Positions 50,480-58,049 of a stretch of DNA of 64,000 bases are shown one piece after another. The notes beneath the pieces are model-generated. The model saw only the letters and a list, made by a program, of their open reading frames with translations, had not been told where the DNA came from and did not search any database. The position numbers and the translations under genes are program-made. Source of the DNA: Kribbella caucasensis. Lineage in GTDB: Bacteria; Actinomycetota; Actinomycetes; Propionibacteriales; Kribbellaceae. The stretch lies in NCBI RefSeq assembly GCF_004361855.1, contig NZ_SNWQ01000021.1, positions 98,380 through 162,379 of the forward strand, written 5' to 3'. The stretch's first letter is position 1. Each line of letters opens with the position of its first letter.

Positions 50480-51295
50480 TCAGACGGCGAGGGGCACGGC
50501 CCGTTTGTGGGCGGTACGGCGGTGGGCCGCGATGATCGTGGCGGCCGCCTTGTCGTCGACCTCACGCCCCTCCAGGAAGTCGTCGATCTCGTCGTACGTG
50601 ACGCCGAGAACGATTTCGTCCGGCACGCCCGGGTTGTCGGTCTCCAGGTCGGCCGTCGGCACCTTGCCGGTGATCTCGTCGGAGGCACCCAGCCGCGACC
50701 CGACCTCCCGGACCCGGCGCTTGGTCAGCCCGGACAACGGCGTCAGGTCGCACGCACCATCGCCGTACTTGGTGAAGAAGCCCATCACCGCCTCCGCCGC
50801 GTGGTCCGTCCCGACCACGAGCCCGCTGCGCGCGCCGGCGACGACGTACTGCGCGATCATCCGCTGCCGCGCCTTGATGTTGCCGGTGTGGAAGTCCGCC
50901 CGGTCGCCGAGACCCGCGTGCTGGACGGACTCGACCATCGCGTCCGTCGCCGGCTTCACGTCCACCACGAGCGTCTCGTCCGCCCGGATGAACTCGAGCG
51001 ACTGCTGCGCGTCCGCCTCGTCGGCCTGGACGCCGTACGGGAGCCGCATCGCGATGAAGGTCGCCTCACCGCCCTCGGCGCGGACCCGTTCGACCGCCAA
51101 CTGGCACAGGCGTCCCGCCGTACTGGAGTCGACGCCGCCACTGATGCCGAGCACGTACGACGACGCGCCCGTCCGCCGGAGTTGGTCCGCCAGGAACTCG
51201 ATCCGGCGCTCGATCTCCACGTCCGGGTCGAACGACGCGGTGACGCCGAGCTCGGCGATGATCAGTTCCTGCAGGTAGCGGCGTTCGTCGCTCAT
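50480..51295 (-). CDS. nadE: NAD synthetase, ammonia-dependent
   Basis: Last step of NAD synthesis: amidation of deamido-NAD with ATP and ammonia. The 271-residue protein lacks the glutaminase domain found in many actinobacterial NadE proteins. It has the PP-loop SGGVDSS (52-58), the GNIKARQRMIAQY helix, VGTDHAAEA, FTKYGDGACDLTPL and the KVPTADLE loop, all complete. A TCGTCA-N3-TGACGA operator like that at 9.8 kb was not found in its promoter. The gene starts 72 bases from the SRP RNA, which is read in the same direction. Confidence 0.93.
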   Translation of the reverse strand: MSDERRYLQELIIAELGVTASFDPDVEIERRIEFLADQLRRTGASSYVLGISGGVDSSTAGRLCQLAVERVRAEGGEATFIAMRLPYGVQADEADAQQSLEFIRADETLVVDVKPATDAMVESVQHAGLGDRADFHTGNIKARQRMIAQYVVAGARSGLVVGTDHAAEAVMGFFTKYGDGACDLTPLSGLTKRRVREVGSRLGASDEITGKVPTADLETDNPGVPDEIVLGVTYDEIDDFLEGREVDDKAAATIIAAHRRTAHKRAVPLAV

Positions 51296-51366
51296 CGGGC
51301 TCCCTTGCTGCGGTGGGTCGGCCCGTCCAGCCTAGACACGCCCGTTCGGGGTCCAGACATGAGGAT

Positions 51367-51448
51367 TCCCCGCGCACCCGGAAGAGCTCACTTACCCTTG
51401 CTGCCTTCCGGCCCTGGGGGAGTTGGGCGAGATACCGCCACGCGGGGA
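51367..51448 (-). ncRNA. ffs: Signal recognition particle 4.5S-type RNA
   Basis: Read on the minus strand, the stretch contains the conserved SRP helix-8 loop AGGGCCGGAAGGCAGCAAGG (51396-51415). The two ends pair: CCCCGCG near 51446 with CGCGGGG near 51368, closing a long hairpin of about 82 nucleotides with internal bulges, the form of the small bacterial SRP RNA. It binds Ffh to target membrane and secreted proteins. Exact ends are estimated to within a few bases. Confidence 0.9.
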
Positions 51449-51594
51449 ACCAGCCAGCAGTGTACGCGATCACCAACCCCAAAGCGGAATCCGACCCCAC
51501 CTCCGCCGGGCCCCGGTTGAGTGGCTAGGACATACGCCGGGTGCGCCGGGCGGACGGGGCAGCGCGGGTTGAGCGGCGACCTAGGCTGGCGGAT

Positions 51595-52413
51595 GTGAGC
51601 AGACTCGCTTTCGGCCCGTTCGGGATCACCACCGGCCTCACCAGCTCCCCAGAGTCCCTCGAAGCCGCGACCGCTGCCGAAGAACTCGGCTACCCCGCGA
51701 TCTGGTTGTCCGGTGGTCCGCTGCCCGGCCTCAGGACCGTCACCGACCTGATCCAGGCGACCAACACGATCAAGTTCGTGCCCGGCATCCTCTCGGTCGA
51801 CAAATACGGCCCGGCGGACATCACCGCGACATACGAGACACTCGAAGCGGAGTACCCGGGTCGCTTCACAGTCGGTCTCGGCGGCGCCCACGGTCCTCAT
51901 CCGCTCGCCGTACTGGGTCGCTTCCTGGATCGACTGGACGCCGTACCAGCGGACCGCCGCGTCCTCGCCGCCCTCGGCCCGCGGATGCTCGAACTCGCCC
52001 GGGACCGTACGGCGGGCGCGTACCCGTTCCTGATCACACCCGCCTACACGGCCGAGGCGCGCGCGATCCTGGGCGACGACAAGCTGCTCGCGGTCAACCA
52101 CCTCGTCGTCGTGGAACCCGACGCCGACCGTGCCCGCGCGATCGCCCGGGACACGATCAGCTTCTTCACCCGGATACCCGCGTACGCCGCCTCGCTGGAG
52201 CGGATGGGCTTCCCGAGGTCCGACTTCGCCACACTCCCGGACCCGATGATCGACGCACTAGCCGCCTGGGGAACCCCCGACCAGATCGCCACCAAACTCC
52301 ACGAACACCTGGCCGCCGGCGCCGACCACGTCGCGATCAACGTAATCACCGGCATCACCGGCCCCCAGCCAGTCAACCAGTGGCGCACCCTGGCCCCCGC
52401 CTTACTGACCTAG
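51595..52413 (+). CDS. LLM-class F420-dependent oxidoreductase
   Basis: A 272-residue TIM-barrel protein of the luciferase-like monooxygenase class, in the actinobacterial subgroup that uses the deazaflavin F420. Segments include GPFGITTGLTSSPESLEAATAAEELGYPAIWLSGG (split), AGAYPFLITPAYTAEARAIL, and the C-terminal ALAAWGTPDQIATKLHEHLA, GADHVAINVI. The substrate is unknown. GTG 51595 is chosen at the conserved SRLAFGPFG start; a GTG further upstream (51541) would add an Arg-rich leader. Overlaps the convergent GNAT gene by 4 bases. Confidence 0.82.
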   Translation: MSRLAFGPFGITTGLTSSPESLEAATAAEELGYPAIWLSGGPLPGLRTVTDLIQATNTIKFVPGILSVDKYGPADITATYETLEAEYPGRFTVGLGGAHGPHPLAVLGRFLDRLDAVPADRRVLAALGPRMLELARDRTAGAYPFLITPAYTAEARAILGDDKLLAVNHLVVVEPDADRARAIARDTISFFTRIPAYAASLERMGFPRSDFATLPDPMIDALAAWGTPDQIATKLHEHLAAGADHVAINVITGITGPQPVNQWRTLAPALLT

Positions 52414-52910
52414 CCGACCTTCTTCTCGTACAACCTCACCGTCGAGACCAGCTTGTCGTACTGGTACGTCTTCTCCTCGCCCGTCGGCTCAAACCCCTGC
52501 CGCCGCCAGAACCCCTCGGCGACCTCGGCATTCGTGTCCACTACCGCAAGCCGCAACGTCCGCACTTCCGGCCACGAGTCCCCGACGTACCGCTCCACCA
52601 ACCCGTACGCCGCTCTGCCGACACCGCGCCCTTGGTACTCCCCATGCATTTCCAGCAACCCGATGAACGCCTTCCCTTCCACCGGATACCCGCGCAACAG
52701 ATCAGCCACGGCCACCAACCGCGCCCCGTCGAACACCCCAAGCACAACCTTCGCGTCCTCGGCAACCCCCTCCGGCCGCCCCATCAACAAACTCTGCGCA
52801 TCGGCCGCGCCCGGCGGATACCCCGTGATCCGCTCGGTATACCCCGCATCCGACTCGATCAACTCCTGCACCTGACCGACGTCATCGATCCCGATCGCCC
52901 GAATTTCCAT
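52410..52910 (-). CDS. GNAT-family N-acetyltransferase
   Basis: A 166-residue acetyl-CoA-dependent acyltransferase. The fold's motif A is visible as LLEMHGEYQGRGVGRAAYGLV (acetyl-CoA pyrophosphate binding QGRGVGRAA), preceded by VVLGVFDGARLVAVADLL and followed by LRLAVVDTNAEVAEGFWRRQGFEPT (motif B). The acceptor cannot be predicted. It sits just upstream of tRNA-Ser on the opposite strand and is the last chromosomal gene before the integrated element. Confidence 0.85.
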   Translation of the reverse strand: MEIRAIGIDDVGQVQELIESDAGYTERITGYPPGAADAQSLLMGRPEGVAEDAKVVLGVFDGARLVAVADLLRGYPVEGKAFIGLLEMHGEYQGRGVGRAAYGLVERYVGDSWPEVRTLRLAVVDTNAEVAEGFWRRQGFEPTGEEKTYQYDKLVSTVRLYEKKVG

Positions 52911-53023
52911 GCCGGGACCCTAAATCAGCACCCGGCCACCTCCCCTCCCCCTCCACCCCACAGTTCACAGCTCCCCAACCCCGATTTCATCCCACGCCCC
53001 CGCCTCGCGTATCCTCTCCGCTT

Positions 53024-53111
53024 GGAGGATTCGCCTAGAGGCCTAGGGCGCACGCTTGGAAAGCGTGTTGGGGGCAACCCCTCACGAGTTCGAATCTCGT
53101 ATCCTCCGCCA
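53024..53111 (+). tRNA. tRNA-Ser (anticodon GGA)
   Basis: An 88-nucleotide serine tRNA with encoded CCA. The acceptor stem is GGAGGAT (53024-53030) with ATCCTCC (53101-53107), then discriminator G and CCA. The anticodon stem-loop is ACGCTTGGAAAGCGT (53052-53066) with anticodon GGA. A long variable arm (TTGGGGGCAACCCCTC) is typical of class II tRNA-Ser, and the T arm is ACGAGTTCGAATCTCGT. Its 3' part also serves as the attachment site of the element to the right. Confidence 0.97.
53085..53111. other. Candidate attachment site (attL) in tRNA-Ser 3' end
   Basis: The T arm and acceptor 3' strand of tRNA-Ser directly precede an integrase gene pointing toward it, the usual layout of tRNA-targeting elements, whose att core is an identical copy of the tRNA 3' end. 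No second copy of GAGTTCGAATCTCGTATCCT was found to the right within the window, so the other end (attR) must lie beyond 64000. Confidence 0.65.
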
Positions 53112-53183
53112 CTCTCCGAGAGGCACACAGAACCACGTTTCCCCAGGTCAGAGCGTGGTTCTAACCCTCAGAGGGACGAACAC

Positions 53184-53221
53184 AAGGTGGGCCGGTCGCA
53201 ACCGCGACCGGCCCACCTTTT
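53184..53221. terminator. Terminator between tRNA-Ser and integrase
   Basis: AAGGTGGGCCGGTCGC (53184-53199) and GCGACCGGCCCACCTT (53204-53219) form a perfect 16-bp stem with an AACC loop followed by TT. A weaker pair (AGAACCACG 53129-53137, CGTGGTTCT 53154-53162) precedes it. It can terminate both the tRNA and the integrase transcripts. Confidence 0.85.
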
Positions 53222-53256
53222 CGCTCAGGGTCTCAACGAGGGTCTCAACAGCCCTC

Positions 53257-54546
53257 TCAGGCCGACGCCAACACCCCGGCAACCCCGTCCTCCGGGTCCT
53301 CGTTCTCGCCCTTCGGTTTGCTTGTCGGCTCCGCCCAGAGCAGGCCGCCAACCCGCTTCGCGATGTCCATTCGTACCGGCGCGGTGATGTGCTGGTATCG
53401 CTTCACCATCGCTGATGAGGACCAGCCCATCGCATCCATGACCGCTCGCTCTGGGACGCCCAAGAGGAGGAGCACCGTAGCGGCAGTGTGCCGGGCATCG
53501 TGCAGGCGGCCGTTCCGAAGGCCAGCGGCGGCCAGCAGAGCTTTCCACTCCCGGTAGTCCATGTTCGGGCTGATCGGCTTGCCGGTTCGTCCGGCGAACA
53601 TCCAATCCTCGTCGTTCCAGAGTTGTCGCGCTAGCGCCTTCTCGGCAGCTTGCTGAGTCCGGTGCTCTCGTAGGATTGCGGTTAGCTCGTCTGGCAGACC
53701 GATGGTCCGGCGGCCAGCTCGTGACTTAGTCGGTGCGGCATCCGGCCGCGCCTTCTGTCGGTCCGGGCAGAAGTCGGGCTTGCGTCCGCACAGCGGCTTG
53801 CAGCCGTGAACGTATCTCGGTCTATTGAGACTCCGGCGAACCTTCAGAATTCCCGTGTCTAGGTCAACGTCTGACCACTTCAAGCCGAGTGCCTCTCCTT
53901 GCCGTAGGCCCAGCGCTAGCGCGATCGCCCACCGAGCGCTATTCCGCCGCTTGCTCGCCTCGCCCATCAGTGCCTTGATCTCTTCCACCGTGTAGGGCTC
54001 GATCTCGTCCTCTTCCTCCAGGTCGAGCCGTGGCGGCTTTGCCTTCTCCGCCGGGTTGCCTGTCGTGAGCGCTCCGCGCGCCTCGGCTTCACCGAGTGCC
54101 GTTCGTATGGTGCGGTGCGCCTGGTGGGCCGTTCCCGCGCTGGCTCCCTTCTCCTGCATTCGCGTGTAGAAACGCTCCAGGTGCTCAGGCTCCAGCTTGT
54201 GCAACTTGTGTGCACCGAGGCCGGGGATCAGATGGACGCGCACGGCCACTTCGTAGGCGGCGTATGCGCCATCTCGGAGGTTCGGCCGGGCGATCGTCAG
54301 CCAGTGGGTGAGCCATCCCGCGACTGTCCATTTCTCCTTGCCGACTGGCTTGACCTTCCCGCTGTCTCGCTCCTTCTCCAACTCCTTGACGCGGTCGACT
54401 ACGTCCGACTTCGACTTGCGCTTAACGTGGCGCCGGTCCGGCGTTCCGTCGTCCTTCACCCCCATCGTGACGCGTCCGTGCCACTTGCCGTCTGCGCCGA
54501 GGTAGATGGTTGACCGGCCGTCCGGGTTCTTGTGTCGCTTGTCCAC
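53257..54546 (-). CDS. Tyrosine site-specific integrase
   Basis: Integrates and excises the element at tRNA-Ser. The 429-residue protein has an N-terminal arm-binding domain (YLGADGKWHGRVTMGVKDDG), a SAM-like core-binding domain (about 75-165) and the catalytic domain with Arg215 (GLRQGEALGLKW), His349-x-x-Arg352 (LHDARHT), Trp375 (MGWSS) and nucleophile Tyr384 (VKRYQHI). A cysteine-rich insertion (HGCKPLCGRKPDFC, 248-260) is common in actinobacterial AICE integrases. The start is a GTG, and the excisionase stop is 13 bases upstream. Confidence 0.95.
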   Translation of the reverse strand: MDKRHKNPDGRSTIYLGADGKWHGRVTMGVKDDGTPDRRHVKRKSKSDVVDRVKELEKERDSGKVKPVGKEKWTVAGWLTHWLTIARPNLRDGAYAAYEVAVRVHLIPGLGAHKLHKLEPEHLERFYTRMQEKGASAGTAHQAHRTIRTALGEAEARGALTTGNPAEKAKPPRLDLEEEDEIEPYTVEEIKALMGEASKRRNSARWAIALALGLRQGEALGLKWSDVDLDTGILKVRRSLNRPRYVHGCKPLCGRKPDFCPDRQKARPDAAPTKSRAGRRTIGLPDELTAILREHRTQQAAEKALARQLWNDEDWMFAGRTGKPISPNMDYREWKALLAAAGLRNGRLHDARHTAATVLLLLGVPERAVMDAMGWSSSAMVKRYQHITAPVRMDIAKRVGGLLWAEPTSKPKGENEDPEDGVAGVLASA

Positions 54547-54559
54547 TTGAGCTTCCTTC

Positions 54560-54787
54560 CTAGGCGGCTTGGTTGTTGGCGCGGGCGGCCGCTCGGAGAC
54601 GGTCGATGTACTCGGTGATGCACTCGGCAGGAATGCGCCGTAGGCGACCGAGCGGGATCGATTCCAGTTCGCCGGACTTCACCAGTCCAAAGACGGTCGT
54701 ACGTCCGATGCCGAGCCGTTGCGCGGCTTCCTCCACCGTCAGCAGCAAGGGACCAGCGGTAGCGGTCGAACCCTCGTTGATGCTCAT
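54560..54787 (-). CDS. Excisionase (helix-turn-helix, Xis)
   Basis: A 75-residue protein with one MerR/BldC-type HTH: LLTVEEAAQRLGIGRTTVFG, then LVKSGELESIPLGRLRRIPA. Placed immediately before the integrase, the usual place of Xis, which directs excision by bending att DNA. ATG 54787 (MSINEGSTATAG) is chosen; upstream in-frame codons give a low-complexity leader that overlaps the RepA-like gene's end. The 94 bases between this gene and the next contain no other gene. Confidence 0.88.
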   Translation of the reverse strand: MSINEGSTATAGPLLLTVEEAAQRLGIGRTTVFGLVKSGELESIPLGRLRRIPAECITEYIDRLRAAARANNQAA

Positions 54788-54881
54788 CGGGAAAGGTCTC
54801 TCCTTCGATCCTGATTTACGGTTGGTTGCTGGGACATCTGGGACAGGGCCTTGGTCGGGTTGTCCCAGGTGTTTGCGCTGG

Positions 54882-55997
54882 TCAGGCGGGGTTCTGGGAC
54901 AGTGGGACACCTGGGACAGGTAGCTGTTGCTCGGTGGCTGTCCCAGGTTCGGCCGGGAAGTAGCGGCCTCCGTCACGGCGCCGTAGTTGGCCGTCGTCGG
55001 CCATACGGGAGCAGGTCCGGCGGATGGTTTCGCGGTCTTCTCCGAGGGCGTCAGAGATGGCCTTTGGCGTCGCGCCAGGGAACTGACGTACGTAGGTCAG
55101 GATTGCGGCGCGGGTCGGCTGCAACGTGTGGTCCATCGCGGGTCCGGCGAGCAGTTCCCAGGTGCCGTTGTCGGGGTGGAAGCGCATGGCGCGTTCGGCT
55201 TCGTCGACGTCGCGGCCGGTGATGTGGAGTACGCCGTCAGCTTCACCGCGCGGCCTCTTCAGCGCCATGATCGTGTCGGCTGATCCAGCGACTCCGTTGG
55301 TGCCGGAAAGCTCAGCGGTGAAGTCGTCGGCTGCCATCTTCCGCAAGTGGTGCACAAGGATGACGGCGATACCGAATCGGTCGGCGATGGCCTTTGCCCG
55401 GCCCATTGCCGCGTAGTCCGCGTCATAGGGATTCACGCCGGGAGCGTTGTTCCCGCGCACCTTGGCGAACACGTCAATGACGACCAGGCGCGCGTTCGGC
55501 CGGGCTTCCAACCAGGCACAGATAGCGTCGGCTCCCCCGCTGGGCAGGGTCGGGAACTCCGTCAGCAACGTCAGTCCGGCCGGTGCCGGTTGGTCTCCGA
55601 GGATCTTGCGCATGCGGCTTTGCAGACGGCGGGGAGTGTCTTCGAGCGCGAGGTAGAGAACGTCTCCGGCGTCGACGTGGATCTCTCCAAGGACCGTTGT
55701 GCCGCTCGCGATTGCCAGCGCCAAGTTCAGCGCTAGCCACGATTTCCCGGCCTTTGGCGCCCCCGCGAGAACCGTGAGACCTTCGGGGATCAGCCCGCAG
55801 ACGGCCCAGCGCGGCGGCGGGAACTCTTCGGCCAGTAGTTTGTCTGCGGTCCACGCGTTCGCGAACGGGTCGGCCTTCATCGGCTTGTCTGGTACGGCGT
55901 CGGCCAAGTCGTAAGGCGGTTCCCATTCGTCTTCGGGCGGGGGCTCGACGGAGTGCAGCGGCCACACGTTGTCCGGGAAGTCTTCGGCCACACTCAT
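54882..55997 (-). CDS. RepA-like AAA ATPase (replication helicase)
   Basis: A 371-residue hexameric-helicase-like ATPase of the RSF1010 RepA / AAA_25 type. Walker A is GAPKAGKSWLALN (79-91) and Walker B LVVIDVFAKV (about 171-180), with the HHLRK motif (VILVHHLRKMAADDF) that follows it. C-terminally there is a winged-helix region (ATPKAISDALGEDRETIRRTC) that could bind DNA. Its ATG overlaps the Prim-Pol stop by four bases, so helicase and primase are made together, as in AICE replication modules. Confidence 0.83.
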   Translation of the reverse strand: MSVAEDFPDNVWPLHSVEPPPEDEWEPPYDLADAVPDKPMKADPFANAWTADKLLAEEFPPPRWAVCGLIPEGLTVLAGAPKAGKSWLALNLALAIASGTTVLGEIHVDAGDVLYLALEDTPRRLQSRMRKILGDQPAPAGLTLLTEFPTLPSGGADAICAWLEARPNARLVVIDVFAKVRGNNAPGVNPYDADYAAMGRAKAIADRFGIAVILVHHLRKMAADDFTAELSGTNGVAGSADTIMALKRPRGEADGVLHITGRDVDEAERAMRFHPDNGTWELLAGPAMDHTLQPTRAAILTYVRQFPGATPKAISDALGEDRETIRRTCSRMADDGQLRRRDGGRYFPAEPGTATEQQLPVPGVPLSQNPA

Positions 55998-56872
55998 GCC
56001 GCCACCTGCCGGGGACGCTTGGCCCCAGCTCGGAGCCCGGAGCTGATTGTCTTGTCCGCCTCGCGAGCGGTGTAGGCACCCGCCGCGATTTGGCCGGCCG
56101 CCGCATCACCGAGCACCGCGCGGACCTCGGCATCGGTTAGAGCGCCACCGGCCACCAGCTGTCCGAGCGCGACCGCAGCCTTGTAGAGGTTGAGGTTGCG
56201 CTTGCCCTCGTCCGGGGTTGCGACGCGTTCGGTTTCGGCACGGATCGCGGCATCTAGGTAGCTCGACCGGCGGGCGGTTGCCAGCTGGATCGGTGCCGTC
56301 AGTTGAGCCGGTGGCGGTGCGGCCGTGAGAGCGTCGGAGAGCCATCCCGGCAGCGCGGCCGGGGTGATGTCGTGGACGGTGCGGTAACGGCGGCCAGCGG
56401 CCGTAGAGCCAGCCCCGACGACATAGCCACCGGCTGCACGGGAGTCGATCAGCCATCCCAGGCGCCCCTGTGTGTTCCGCAGGTCAGCACCGGTCGGGGC
56501 GGCGAAGTACAGATGCTCACCGCCCCGGCCGGTCATCACCGTGTGCGTGTTCCAGGGGTAGCGCTCTCCGGCCTCGTCGGCGCGGTCAGCCAGCACGTCC
56601 GCACCACACGTCATCCCCGGCCGTCTCCATTCCTTGGGTGCCGTCTGGCCGGGCTTGGGCTGGTCCAGGTCGACCACCACCAGCCGCGACGGTCCGCACG
56701 CGATGCCGACGCCGTAGGGACCCGCTGACCAGCACCGCTCGATCCGCTTCGGGTCGGTGGTGGCGCGGTTCTCCCAGTCTTCAACCGCGGGGCGCTTGCC
56801 GTCCGGCACGAGCGGGAACACGTGCCAGCCACGTGCGGCGGCGGTCAGAGCGGCAGCCAGGTAGACGTTCAC
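55994..56872 (-). CDS. Bifunctional primase/polymerase (Prim-Pol)
   Basis: A 292-residue archaeo-eukaryotic-type primase. The N-terminal domain has AARGWHVFPLVPDGKRPAVEDW (first motif), VVDLDQPK (the acidic DxD) and the MTGRGGEHLYF motif (the GxH catalytic set). It ends before the helicase domain usually fused in larger proteins, the separate RepA-like gene supplying that part. Such Prim-Pol proteins replace RepSA in several actinobacterial elements. GTG 56872 has an aggag ribosome-binding site. Confidence 0.88.
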   Translation of the reverse strand: MNVYLAAALTAAARGWHVFPLVPDGKRPAVEDWENRATTDPKRIERCWSAGPYGVGIACGPSRLVVVDLDQPKPGQTAPKEWRRPGMTCGADVLADRADEAGERYPWNTHTVMTGRGGEHLYFAAPTGADLRNTQGRLGWLIDSRAAGGYVVGAGSTAAGRRYRTVHDITPAALPGWLSDALTAAPPPAQLTAPIQLATARRSSYLDAAIRAETERVATPDEGKRNLNLYKAAVALGQLVAGGALTDAEVRAVLGDAAAGQIAAGAYTAREADKTISSGLRAGAKRPRQVAA

Positions 56873-56894
56873 GATGGGTTCTCCTTTGGTGTGG

Positions 56895-57320
56895 TCAGGC
56901 AGCGGGCGCGTAGGCAGGTGCGGTCATGCAGTCGACACAGCGGCCGTCAGAGGTCGGGATGCAGTAGTCGGCGACGGTCCCGCAGAGCTGGCAGCGGCGC
57001 CGGGCTTCCATTGCCTTGTCGAGTGCGTTGAGCTGGGCCGGTGACGGGACGCGGGAGGGCTTGGCGAGGTCGAGCCGGTAGAGCCAGGCCCACCGCTGCC
57101 CGTGCCTCCACACGAGAACGGCGTACGGCTCGTGTCCGCCCGGACACATGCGCATGGCTCGGAGCTGGCGGCGGGTGGCGAGTCCTGCCGGCGCCCACTT
57201 GAACCGGAACACCGGGGTTCCGTGCAGATCCCAGCCGAGCGCCTGCTTGCCGTTCCACAGCTCGATCCACCTCGAGGCGGCCGGGTGCAAGCTGGCCCGA
57301 TCCATCAGCGGGCCGGTCAC
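56895..57320 (-). CDS. Element protein with RRQ motif and zinc-binding C-terminus
   Basis: A 141-residue protein found on actinobacterial integrative elements. The centre is ATRRQLRAMRMCPGGHEPYA, and the C-terminus has a Cys-His cluster (CQLCGTVADYCIPTSDGRCVDC), likely one zinc ribbon. Members are annotated as RRQRL-motif proteins and lack a known function. GTG 57320 overlaps the upstream small gene by four bases; an in-frame ATG at 57305 is an alternative start. Confidence 0.75.
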   Translation of the reverse strand: MTGPLMDRASLHPAASRWIELWNGKQALGWDLHGTPVFRFKWAPAGLATRRQLRAMRMCPGGHEPYAVLVWRHGQRWAWLYRLDLAKPSRVPSPAQLNALDKAMEARRRCQLCGTVADYCIPTSDGRCVDCMTAPAYAPAA

Positions 57321-57523
57321 CGGAAGCTCCACCAGCGACGGCGGTTCCGGTCGGCTTTGTCGAAGCGGTCGCGGGCGTCGACGGCTTCGGCGGTCTCGTT
57401 GTTCTCGGAGTAGCGGTTCAGTTCGTCCAGGGCGGCGCGGTACTCCTCGCGCGGCGTCTGCGGCCGGTCCGGGTCTTGCTTGCCTTTGACAACGGGCTTG
57501 CGGTGCTTGCGTGGGGTGGTCAT
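57317..57523 (-). CDS. Small charged element protein
   Basis: A 68-residue, strongly basic and acidic protein: TTPRKHRKPVVKGKQDPDR at the N-terminus, then a helical acidic stretch and a DRNRRRWWSFR tail. It starts at ATG 57523 with a gaggag ribosome-binding site and is coupled to the next gene (GTGA). No family recognised; small nucleic-acid or protein adaptors of this type are frequent between Prim-Pol and Tra modules of AICEs. Confidence 0.65.
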   Translation of the reverse strand: MTTPRKHRKPVVKGKQDPDRPQTPREEYRAALDELNRYSENNETAEAVDARDRFDKADRNRRRWWSFR

Positions 57524-57541
57524 GGGCGCGGTCTCCTCGGG

Positions 57542-57802
57542 TCAGCGGTTGCTGTTGCGGTCGAGCAGGCGGCGACCGAGGCGGGTCCGGCGGCCGGTGC
57601 CTTGGCAGCGGGGGCAGTTGCGGAAGGCTTTGCGGGTCGGTGATCCGGACTTGCCGGAACCTGCGCAGCGGGTGCAGTTGGCGTAGGGCCAGATCCGGCA
57701 ACCTGCCAGGTAGCCGACGACCATGACGGCGACGAACGCGGCGAGCAGCAGGACCGATCCGGCGGTGACGAGTGCGACTAGCGGCGGCACATACTCAGCC
57801 AT
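57542..57802 (-). CDS. Membrane-anchored zinc-finger (CxxCxGxG) protein
   Basis: A 86-residue protein with one N-terminal membrane helix (about 6-32: LVALVTAGSVLLLAAFVAVM) and a DnaJ-like zinc module: CTRCAGSGKS and CPRCQGTGRR, two CxxCxGxG repeats, the arrangement typical of small AICE proteins of unknown role. ATG 57802 is used; an upstream ATG at 57922 would add an Arg/Pro-rich leader. Bases 57803-57989 contain no other feature. Confidence 0.68.
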   Translation of the reverse strand: MAEYVPPLVALVTAGSVLLLAAFVAVMVVGYLAGCRIWPYANCTRCAGSGKSGSPTRKAFRNCPRCQGTGRRTRLGRRLLDRNSNR

Positions 57803-57989
57803 CTCTGTCACTTTCTGTAGTCGGATGAGGGTGCGACGGGCCAGGCCGGGCACCTTGCGCGGTGTCCGTCCGGGAGGTTTCGGGATGTAGTTAGCTGCCG
57901 GTGATCGGGTTAGGTTCGTCACTCGGCGGGTGAGGTGGGTTGATTGCGGCTCTGACCTGCGGAAAGTTAGGGAGTGAGCCGAGTTAGAC

Positions 57990-58040
57990 GGGGGTCGGAA
58001 ACCGCTGGTCAGAGCCGCTCAGAGCGGTGTTCCGACCCCC
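57990..58040 (-). terminator. Long hairpin after the FtsK-type translocase gene
   Basis: GGGGGTCGGAA (57990-58000) pairs with TTCCGACCCCC (58030-58040), with an inner ACCGCT/AGCGGT pair (58001-58006 and 58023-58028). It starts 10 bases past the translocase stop on the minus strand and likely separates the transfer operon from the replication genes. Confidence 0.8.
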
Positions 58041-58049
58041 GGCCGTGGG

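Noticed and set aside
50323..51366. A second NrtR-type TCGTCA-N3-TGACGA operator near nadE
   Set aside because: No such repeat was seen upstream of nadE, so the 9.8-kb pair does not extend to this NAD gene by sequence.
57803..57989. A TraB-type clt region of repeated 8-mers next to the translocase gene
   Set aside because: Several GGG/TCG-rich words occur but no clean repeated 8-mer set was seen.
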